Assembly (NCBI GenBank): GCA_947168395.1 | Contig: CAMVLT010000003.1 | Coordinates: forward strand, 62,001 to 126,000 | Direction: 5' to 3' | Length of the DNA stretch: 64,000 nucleotides | Origin: an uncultured Prevotellaceae bacterium | GTDB lineage: Bacteria > Bacteroidota > Bacteroidia > Bacteroidales > Bacteroidaceae | Shown here: positions 57,958 through 64,000 of the stretch, piece by piece | Position numbering within the stretch: position 1 is the first letter of the stretch | How the letters are laid out: every line of letters starts with the position of its first letter | Program-made: the position numbers and the translations under genes | The notes under the pieces: model-generated | What the model saw: only the letters and a program-made list of their open reading frames with translations | Told to the model about the DNA's origin: nothing | Databases searched by the model: none

Positions 57958-58694
57958 TACCCTGTTTGGACGTCAAGGACGGTGAGACCGTCAAAGGCAC
58001 CAATTTCGTGAACCTCCGTTCGGCAGGCGACCCTGTGGAGTTGGGCAAAACCTATTCCGAGCAAGGTGCCGACGAACTGGTATTCCTCGATATCACCGCA
58101 TCGTTCGAAGGCCGGAAGACTTTTACCGAGATGGTGACTCGCGTGGCTGAGACGCTGAACATTCCGTTCACGGTAGGCGGTGGCATCAACGAGTTGGCCG
58201 ACGTTGAGCGGCTGCTCTATGCCGGAGCCGACAAGGTAAGTGTCAACAGCGCTGCCATCCGCCGGCCTGAGCTTATCGACGAGATTACCACCCGCTTCGG
58301 CTCACAGGTCTGCGTCGTGGCCATTGACGCAAGACTTGACGACGATGGCTGGCATTGCTACCTGAAAGGAGGCCGCGAAAGAACTGAGCGCGGACTCTTC
58401 GAGTGGGCACATGAGGCTCAGGAACGTGGTGCCGGCGAAATTCTTTTTACATCTATGAACCACGACGGCGTCAAAGAAGGCTATGCCAACGAAGCCCTGC
58501 GCGAACTGGCCGACAACCTGAGCATTCCCGTCATTGCCAGCGGCGGTGCCGGCAAGCGCGAGCACTTCCGCGACGTGTTCATCGAAGGTCACGCCGATGC
58601 TGCCCTGGCCGCCAGCGTGTTCCATTTTGGCGAAATTCCCGTACCCGAACTGAAGCAATATTTAAAGAAAGAAGGTATAAACGTAAGATTATGA
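57936..58694 (+). CDS. hisF: Imidazole glycerol phosphate synthase cyclase subunit
   Basis: A 252-residue TIM-barrel partner of HisH. The first catalytic Asp lies in [17 protein letters not shown] and the second in [17 protein letters not shown] and [11 protein letters not shown] form the phosphate sites. Its start lies inside hisA and its stop overlaps the hisIE start by 4 bases, so translation is coupled. Confidence 0.97.
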   Translation: MGLAKRIIPCLDVKDGETVKGTNFVNLRSAGDPVELGKTYSEQGADELVFLDITASFEGRKTFTEMVTRVAETLNIPFTVGGGINELADVERLLYAGADKVSVNSAAIRRPELIDEITTRFGSQVCVVAIDARLDDDGWHCYLKGGRERTERGLFEWAHEAQERGAGEILFTSMNHDGVKEGYANEALRELADNLSIPVIASGGAGKREHFRDVFIEGHADAALAASVFHFGEIPVPELKQYLKKEGINVRL

Positions 58695-59338
58695 AGATAG
58701 ACTTTGAAAAGTGCGGCGGCCTCGTACCCGCCATCATCCAAGACGCAAAGACAAAGAACGTCCTGATGTTAGGCTACATGAACCAGGAAGCGTTCGACAA
58801 GACCCTGAAAACCAAGAAGGTGACCTTCTGGTCACGCTCCCGCAACTGTCTTTGGACAAAAGGCGAGACAAGCGGTAACTTCCTGAATCTTGTTGACATC
58901 AAGATTGACTGCGACAACGACACGTTGCTCGTCAGCGCCATTCCCGACGGCCCTACCTGCCACAAGGGAACTGACACCTGCTGGGGCGAGGTCAATGAGC
59001 AGAACCCGCTGCTATTTCTCACCGAACTACAGGACTTCATCAACCGCCGTCATGAGGAGATGCCCGAGGGCAGCTACACCACATCGCTGTTCAAGGATGG
59101 TATCAACCGCATTGCCCAGAAGGTGGGCGAAGAGTCGCTGGAGACCATCATCGAAGCTACCAACGGCACGAACGAGAAGCTGATTTACGAGGCTTCCGAC
59201 ATGATTTACCACCTTATCGTGCTACTCACCAGCAAGGGACTGCGCATTGAGGACGTTGCCGCAGAATTGGCCAAGCGTCACGACCCTAACTGGGACAAGA
59301 AGCGCCGCGAAGCCAAGGCCAAAGGCGAAATGAAATAA
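58691..59338 (+). CDS. hisIE: Bifunctional phosphoribosyl-AMP cyclohydrolase / phosphoribosyl-ATP pyrophosphohydrolase
   Basis: A 215-residue fusion. The HisI half (~1-110) has [39 protein letters not shown] and the metal ligands in [13 protein letters not shown]. The HisE half (~115-205) has [15 protein letters not shown] and [14 protein letters not shown] with the acidic metal sites. The next gene begins at the base after its stop. Confidence 0.96.
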   Translation: MKIDFEKCGGLVPAIIQDAKTKNVLMLGYMNQEAFDKTLKTKKVTFWSRSRNCLWTKGETSGNFLNLVDIKIDCDNDTLLVSAIPDGPTCHKGTDTCWGEVNEQNPLLFLTELQDFINRRHEEMPEGSYTTSLFKDGINRIAQKVGEESLETIIEATNGTNEKLIYEASDMIYHLIVLLTSKGLRIEDVAAELAKRHDPNWDKKRREAKAKGEMK

Positions 59339-60082
59339 ATGGTCACCACAAATAGCGTACTTAATATGGAGCTGATTAATTATAAGAACGTTGACATTTA
59401 CCACAAAGACGGTGATACGGTGCTCCGTGGTGTTGACTTCCACGTGGAGGAAGGCGAGTTCATCTACCTTATCGGCCGAGTAGGCTCGGGAAAGAGCTCG
59501 CTGCTGAAGACCATCTACTGCGAACTGGACATCGACGAGGCCGACGAAGCTATCGTGCTGGAACATGACCTGCTGACCATCCGCCGCAAAGAGATACCCG
59601 GACTGCGCCGCAAGATGGGCATCATCTTCCAGGACTTCCAACTGCTGAGCGACCGCAGCGTCTACCGCAATCTCCGCTTTGTGCTGAAGGCTACGGGCTG
59701 GAATGACAAAGAGCGCATCAACGACCGCATAGACGAGGTACTGGCACAAGTAGGCATGGCAGACAAGAAAGAGCGCATGCCCCACGAACTGTCGGGAGGC
59801 GAGCAGCAACGCATAGCCATTGCGCGTGCCCTGCTGAACAAGCCCGAGCTGATAGTCGCCGACGAGCCTACTGGCAGTCTCGACTATGAGACTGCCGAGA
59901 ACATCATCCAGCTGCTGCGCGAGATTTCGCTCAAGGGTACGGCTGTCATCCTGACTACCCATAACCGGACGCTCCTCAACAAGTATCCGGGCATCGTCTA
60001 CCGCTGCAACAACGGACGCTTGGAGGAAGTGACCAACGACTATAACCAGATGCAGTTCTCGGAGGAAGAATTGAAGGATTGA
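59339..60082 (+). CDS. ftsE: FtsE-like ABC transporter ATP-binding protein
   Basis: A 247-residue ATPase, most like FtsE of the FtsEX pair that links cell division to periplasmic peptidoglycan hydrolases. Walker [14 protein letters not shown]-loop FQDFQLL, signature [16 protein letters not shown], Walker [13 protein letters not shown], switch His TTHNR. ATG 59366 ([16 protein letters not shown]) is an equally good start. No FtsX gene is next to it in this window, so an FtsE assignment rests on sequence style alone; a MacB/LolD-type ATPase is the alternative. Confidence 0.82.
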   Translation: MVTTNSVLNMELINYKNVDIYHKDGDTVLRGVDFHVEEGEFIYLIGRVGSGKSSLLKTIYCELDIDEADEAIVLEHDLLTIRRKEIPGLRRKMGIIFQDFQLLSDRSVYRNLRFVLKATGWNDKERINDRIDEVLAQVGMADKKERMPHELSGGEQQRIAIARALLNKPELIVADEPTGSLDYETAENIIQLLREISLKGTAVILTTHNRTLLNKYPGIVYRCNNGRLEEVTNDYNQMQFSEEELKD

Positions 60083-60095
60083 AGAATTGAAGACT
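60071..60095 (+). repeat. 8-bp tandem repeat TTGAAGRA at the ftsE-lysC junction
   Basis: TTGAAGGA, TTGAAGAA, TTGAAGAC in tandem. The TGA stop of the ftsE-like gene lies at the border of the first and second units. Confidence 0.65.
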
Positions 60096-60110
60096 AAAAA
60101 TACATTGACT

Positions 60111-61427
60111 ATGAAAGTAATGAAATTCGGCGGCACTTCGGTTGGCACGCCACAAAGAATGAAAGAAGTAACACAGCTCGTCATTAAGTCGGGCGAACCT
60201 GTGTTTGTTGTACTATCGGCCATGTCAGGCACCACCAACTCACTGGTGGAGATTTCCGACTACCTCTACAAGAAAAACGCCGACGGCGCCAATGAGGTCA
60301 TCAACCGGCTGGAAAACAAGTACATGAAGCACATTGACGAACTCTATGAGAAGGACGAGACAAAGCAGGTAACCCGCGAATTCCTGAAGGATGAGTTCAA
60401 CTACCTGCGCTCATTCACGAAGGAGATATTCACCTCGTTCGAAGAGAAGGCCATCGTGGCTCAGGGCGAGATGATGTCTACCAACATGGTGGTGAACTAT
60501 ATGAAAGAGTTGGGTATCAAGGCCGTGCTGCTCAATGCGCTTGACTTCATGCGTACTGACAAGAACGCCGAGCCTGACCCCGTCTACATCAAGGAGAAGC
60601 TGCAGGCCATCATCGCCGAGAACGAAGGCCAGCAGGTGTACATCACGCAGGGCTTCATCTGCCGCAATGCTTACGGCGAGATCGACAATCTGCAGCGCGG
60701 CGGCTCCGACTACACCGCCTCGCTCATCGGTGCGGCGCTGAATGCAGAGGAAATCCAGATTTGGACCGACATCGACGGCATGCACAACAACGACCCGCGT
60801 GTGGTCGACAATACACAGCCCGTCCACCAGCTGCAGTTCGAAGAGGCTGCCGAGCTGGCTTACTTCGGTGCCAAGATTCTGCACCCGACGTGTGTCCAGC
60901 CTGCCAAGTATGCCGGCATCCCCGTCCGCCTGCTCAATACGATGGCCCCCGACGCTGAGGGAACCACCATCTCGAACCAGACTGAGTATGGCAAGATTAA
61001 GGCCGTAGCTGCCAAGGACAACATCATCGCCATCAAGATCAAGTCGTCGCGTATGCTTCTGGCCACCGGCTTCCTGCGCAAGGTATTCGAAATCTTCGAG
61101 AGCTATCAGACGCCTATCGACATGGTATGCACCTCTGAGGTCGGTGTTTCCATGTCTATCGACAACTCTTCCCACCTCGGTGAGATTGTCGACGAACTGA
61201 AAAAATACGGCACCGTCACCGTCGACACCGGCATGTGCATCATCTGCGTAGTAGGCGACCTCGACTGGTCGAACATCGGCTTCGAAACCCGCGTCATGGA
61301 TGCCCTGCAGAACATTCCTGTGCGCATGATAAGCTACGGAGGTTCCAACTACAACATCTCGTTCCTCATCAAGGAGGAAGACAAGCGTCGTGCCCTGCAA
61401 AGCTTGAGCAACAACTTGTTTAATTGA
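60111..61427 (+). CDS. lysC: Aspartate kinase
   Basis: A 438-residue enzyme for the first step of lysine, threonine and methionine synthesis. ATG 60111 (MKVMKFGGTSVGT) starts at the kinase N-motif; the in-frame upstream ATG at 60087 lies in spacer. FGGTSVGTPQRM, the catalytic RGGSDYTASLIGAAL and WTDIDGMHNNDPR are intact. C-terminal ACT domains (~305-438) carry the regulatory site. Followed at once by lysA, giving a local DAP/lysine pair. Confidence 0.96.
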   Translation: MKVMKFGGTSVGTPQRMKEVTQLVIKSGEPVFVVLSAMSGTTNSLVEISDYLYKKNADGANEVINRLENKYMKHIDELYEKDETKQVTREFLKDEFNYLRSFTKEIFTSFEEKAIVAQGEMMSTNMVVNYMKELGIKAVLLNALDFMRTDKNAEPDPVYIKEKLQAIIAENEGQQVYITQGFICRNAYGEIDNLQRGGSDYTASLIGAALNAEEIQIWTDIDGMHNNDPRVVDNTQPVHQLQFEEAAELAYFGAKILHPTCVQPAKYAGIPVRLLNTMAPDAEGTTISNQTEYGKIKAVAAKDNIIAIKIKSSRMLLATGFLRKVFEIFESYQTPIDMVCTSEVGVSMSIDNSSHLGEIVDELKKYGTVTVDTGMCIICVVGDLDWSNIGFETRVMDALQNIPVRMISYGGSNYNISFLIKEEDKRRALQSLSNNLFN

Positions 61428-61442
61428 GAATTGACAATTATG
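61420..61442 (+). repeat. AATTGAN heptamers at the lysC-lysA junction
   Basis: AATTGAG, AATTGAC, AATTATG in tandem. The first unit holds the lysC TGA stop and the last holds the lysA ATG. Confidence 0.55.
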
Positions 61443-62600
61443 AAAGGAAAATTCCCTGTAGAACGGTTCCAGACGCTGCGGACACCGTTCTACTACTACG
61501 ACACAGAACTGCTTAGACAGACATTGCAGGCCATCAACGCTGAAACAAGCCGACACACAAACTGGCACGTACACTACGCCGTGAAGGCCAACGCTAACCC
61601 CAAGCTGCTCCGCATCATCCGCGAGGCGGGCTTGGGTGCCGACTGCGTCAGCGGTGGCGAAATAGAAGTCAGCCTGAAGACAGGCTTCCAAAGTTCAAAG
61701 ATTGTTTTTGCCGGTGTTGGCAAGAGCGACTGGGAGATAAACCTCGGACTCGACAGCGACATTTTCTGCTTTAACGTTGAGAGTATTCCTGAGTTGGAGG
61801 TCATCAACGAGTTGGCGCAGGCAAAAGGCAAAGTGGCCCGCGTGGCGTTCAGACTGAATCCCAATGTCGGTGCTCACACCCACGCCAACATCACAACGGG
61901 ACTGGCCGAGAACAAGTTCGGCATCGCCATGCGCGATATGATTCCCGTTATCGAGCATGCCGCCCAGCTGAAGCATGTGCAGGTGGTGGGACTGCATTTC
62001 CACATCGGAAGCCAGATTCTCGACATGGGCGACTTCCAGGCACTCTGCAACCGCATCAACGAACTGCAGGACGAACTGGAACGCCATCGCATCCGCCTGG
62101 AGCACATTAACGTAGGCGGCGGACTCGGCGTGGACTACGAGCACCCCAACCGCCTGCCCATACCCGACTTCAAGGCTTACTTCGACACGTATGCCAAGAA
62201 GCTAAAACTGCGTCCCGGCCAGTCGCTGCACTTCGAGCTGGGTCGTGCCGTTGTGGCACAATGCGGCTCGCTCCTCACGCGTACCTTATATATAAAGAAG
62301 GGGGCTGTGAAGCAGTTTGCCATTGTCGACGCAGGTTTCACCGACCTCATACGCCCGGCACTCTATCAGGCATACCACAAAATCGAGAACATCAGCAGCG
62401 ACGAAGCCACCGAATGCTACGATGTAGTAGGCCCCATCTGCGAGTCTACCGATGTCTTCGCCAAGCAGATTGACCTGAACGCTACCCATCGCGGCGACCT
62501 GCTGGCCATCCGCTCGGCTGGAGCATACGGCGAAATCATGGCTTCGCAGTACAACTGCCGCCGGTTGCCCTTAGGCTATACCAGTGACGACCTGTTATGA
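61440..62600 (+). CDS. lysA: Diaminopimelate decarboxylase
   Basis: A 386-residue PLP enzyme that makes L-lysine from meso-DAP. ATG 61440 (MKGKFPVERF) is used; an upstream TTG at 61431 would add three residues. PLP Lys49 lies in HYAVKAN, with HFHIGSQI, NVGGGLGVDYE and the C-terminal CESTDVFAK (substrate Cys-Glu) present. Overlaps rlmH by 4 bases. Confidence 0.96.
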   Translation: MKGKFPVERFQTLRTPFYYYDTELLRQTLQAINAETSRHTNWHVHYAVKANANPKLLRIIREAGLGADCVSGGEIEVSLKTGFQSSKIVFAGVGKSDWEINLGLDSDIFCFNVESIPELEVINELAQAKGKVARVAFRLNPNVGAHTHANITTGLAENKFGIAMRDMIPVIEHAAQLKHVQVVGLHFHIGSQILDMGDFQALCNRINELQDELERHRIRLEHINVGGGLGVDYEHPNRLPIPDFKAYFDTYAKKLKLRPGQSLHFELGRAVVAQCGSLLTRTLYIKKGAVKQFAIVDAGFTDLIRPALYQAYHKIENISSDEATECYDVVGPICESTDVFAKQIDLNATHRGDLLAIRSAGAYGEIMASQYNCRRLPLGYTSDDLL

Positions 62601-63067
62601 AGACGCTGCTGATTCTCGTGGGCAAGACCACCGACCGCCATTTTGCGGCCGGCATTGGTGACTATGTGGAGCGCATAGGGCACTACATGCCCTTCGAGCT
62701 GGTGACCATTCCCGAGCTGAAGAACACGAAGAGCCTCACGGAGGAGCAGCAAAAATGCCTTGAAGGGGAACTGATACTAAAGCAGCTGCAACCGACCGAC
62801 ACCGTTGTACTGCTTGACGAACACGGCCGCGAGCTGCGCAGCATAGAGTTTGCACGCTGGCTGGAACAGAAAAGAAATACGGCCCGCCGACTGGCTTTTG
62901 TTGTCGGGGGGCCGTATGGTTTTTCGCCTGCCGTCTATGCGCGGGCCAACGAGCAACTGTCGCTGTCGAAGATGACGTTCTCGCATCAGATGATTCGGCT
63001 CATTTTCACAGAACAGATTTATCGTGCCTGTACCATTATCAAAGGTGAGCCTTATCATCACGAGTAA
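62597..63067 (+). CDS. rlmH: 23S rRNA (pseudouridine1915-N3)-methyltransferase
   Basis: A 156-residue SPOUT methyltransferase, family-standard length. Knot motifs FVVGGPYGFS and LSKMTFSHQMIRLIFTEQIYRA are intact, with the conserved C-terminal KGEPYHHE. Last gene of the purU-his-lys run. Confidence 0.96.
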   Translation: MKTLLILVGKTTDRHFAAGIGDYVERIGHYMPFELVTIPELKNTKSLTEEQQKCLEGELILKQLQPTDTVVLLDEHGRELRSIEFARWLEQKRNTARRLAFVVGGPYGFSPAVYARANEQLSLSKMTFSHQMIRLIFTEQIYRACTIIKGEPYHHE

Positions 63068-63073
63068 TCGCAA

Positions 63074-63202
63074 AAACTCCTAACCTCCTAACCTAATCTC
63101 TGGAAATGCCTTTGTACAAAGGGCTTTCGGGAGGTTAGGAGTTTGGCTGACTCCTAACCTACTCCTAACCCATCTTGTCTTCAGGCTGCCTCGCGAGGCA
63201 GA
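63074..63202. repeat. Nested inverted repeats after rlmH
   Basis: A 15-bp perfect inverted repeat (63074-63088 with 63130-63144, AAACTCCTAACCTCC type) encloses the palindrome CCTTTGTACAAAGG (63109-63122). A further CTCCTAACC pair lies at 63151-63169. The exact 16-bp palindrome CTGCCTCGCGAGGCAG lies at 63187-63202. The outer stem may terminate the operon; the rest is unexplained. Confidence 0.7.
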
Positions 63203-63250
63203 TAATGTGGAAAAAAGCGTCGAAGTTTTGCAATTCTGCGAAATTATCGC

Positions 63251-63258
63251 TATTTTTG
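63251..63258 (+). promoter_or_regulatory. -7 element of the PD-(D/E)XK gene
   Basis: TATTTTTG, 27 bases before the ATG. Confidence 0.45.
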
Positions 63259-63284
63259 CACCACAATTTCAACGATATACGATT

Positions 63285-64000
63285 ATGGGAAAATATTTAG
63301 ACCCGAGAGCTGCCCTAACTTTCAAGAAGATATTCGGCGAGCACAAACACCTCCTCATTAGTCTGCTCAATGCCATGCTGCCGCTGAAAGAAGACGAGCA
63401 GGTGGAGAGCATCGAGTATTGGCCAGCCGAGAAAGTGCCCGACAGAATGCAAGCCGAAAAGGACAGTATTGTGGACGTGTGCTGCAAGGACAACAAGAAG
63501 CGTGAGTTCATCGTAGAAATGCAGATGACTTGGACAGATTCGTTCAAGAAGCGCGTGCTGCTTAACGCTTCTAAGGCATACGTGGCGCAGTCGAAAAAGG
63601 ACGATGACTATGAACTCTTGCAGCCTGTCTATGCGCTTAACTTCGTTAATGAGAATTTCATGGATGAAACAGATGACTACTATCACTATTTCCACCTCGT
63701 CCACGACAAGTACACCGAACAGGTGATTGACGGCCTGCACCTCATCTTTGTGGAACTGAAGAAGTTCAAGCCACAAACTTTCAGCGAAAAAAAATGCAGG
63801 TACTATGGCTCCGCTTCCTCACCGAAATCAACGACGAAACACGCGAAGTACCCATCGAATTGCTGGAGAATGCCGAAGTGAGCGAAGCCCTTGAAATCGT
63901 GGAACGTGCAGCTTTCAACGATGGTGAGATGCGAGCCTACGACAAGTTCTGGGACAACGTGAGTATCCAAAAAACATTAGACAATGCGCGCAAACGAGAG
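63285..64000 (+). pseudogene. Rpn/PD-(D/E)XK nuclease-family transposase gene with a frameshift, runs off window
   Basis: ATG 63285 (MGKYLDPRAALTFKKIFGEH) starts a protein of the PDDEXK_2/Rpn family. The core shows the KDSIVDVCCKDNKKREFIVEMQM pattern (Asp, then Glu-x-Gln, the nuclease signature) and KRVLLNASKAYVAQ. The frame derails at an A8 run (63787-63794). In frame 0 the tail becomes nonsense and stops at 63881. The -1 frame from 63794 continues the expected family sequence (MQVLWLRFLTEI, ELLENAEVSEALEIVE, AFNDGEMRAYDKFWD) open to base 64000. One A is missing relative to an intact frame, unless slippage restores it. These genes are often multicopy in Prevotella. Confidence 0.75.

Noticed and set aside
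60411..61691. Long minus-strand open frame opposite lysC/lysA
   Set aside because: Spans two genes in antisense, with shadow composition and no motif.

Overview
The window looks like chromosome from a Prevotellaceae bacterium (Prevotella/Segatella-like Bacteroidota). The reasons are SusC/SusD pairs, lipoproteins with Bacteroidota-type lipoboxes, TANNTTTG-type -7 promoter elements without Shine-Dalgarno sites, the C-terminal YFDLQGR-type sequence of Prevotella surface proteins, and short in-frame FNVQRST-type repeats. All functions below are read from sequence motifs and family knowledge; no search was run.

Region 1 (1-18.2 kb) is a divergent beta-mannan utilisation locus. The leftward arm (epimerase, GPH symporter, GH130 phosphorylase, GH26 mannanase, CE7-like esterase) carries the inner pathway. 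The rightward arm (SusC, SusD, two surface glycan-binding lipoproteins, GH5, second GH26) carries the envelope machinery. Proposed flow: the surface GH5 cuts (acetyl)mannan, SusC/D imports oligosaccharides, the periplasmic GH26 enzymes release mannobiose, the symporter imports it, the epimerase makes mannosyl-glucose, and GH130 phosphorolyses this to mannose-1-phosphate and glucose. No intact regulator is present. Just downstream (18.2-19.3 kb) lies a scar: a hairpin element, an inverted remnant of a surface protein, and a 5'-truncated AraC regulator.

Region 2 (19.3-32.9 kb) holds an Ala/Lys-rich exported protein, a GHL10-HAD-metH-smpB-DMP19 leftward operon in which repeats have entered metH, a repeat-rich intergenic region, and a rightward cluster mgtC - DUF4105 - degenerate alkaline-phosphatase-like protein - secA.

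Region 3 (33-55.7 kb) is mainly housekeeping: an unknown 463-aa protein, an SDR, a Crp/Fnr regulator, pyruvate:ferredoxin oxidoreductase, fhs, a thioesterase, an SpoU methyltransferase, phosphohexomutase, a DUF3298 lipoprotein, rsmG, an MBL hydrolase, DUF1232, DUF1460, DUF4421, an oxidoreductase, an AlkD-like protein, DPP III, AraC and recQ.

Region 4 (55.7-64 kb) is one long rightward run, purU-hisH-hisA-hisF-hisIE-ftsE-like-lysC-lysA-rlmH, followed by a frameshifted PD-(D/E)XK nuclease-family gene that runs off the window.

The most unusual recurring signal is a set of 7- or 8-bp tandem repeats. They occupy many intercistronic spacers, often supply the stop codon of the upstream gene, and in metH have been absorbed into the reading frame. 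Other repeat structures are a 27-bp perfect inverted repeat inside metH, a 22-bp tandem repeat present at two distant loci, and two MITE/REP-like elements. No tRNA, rRNA or CRISPR array was seen.
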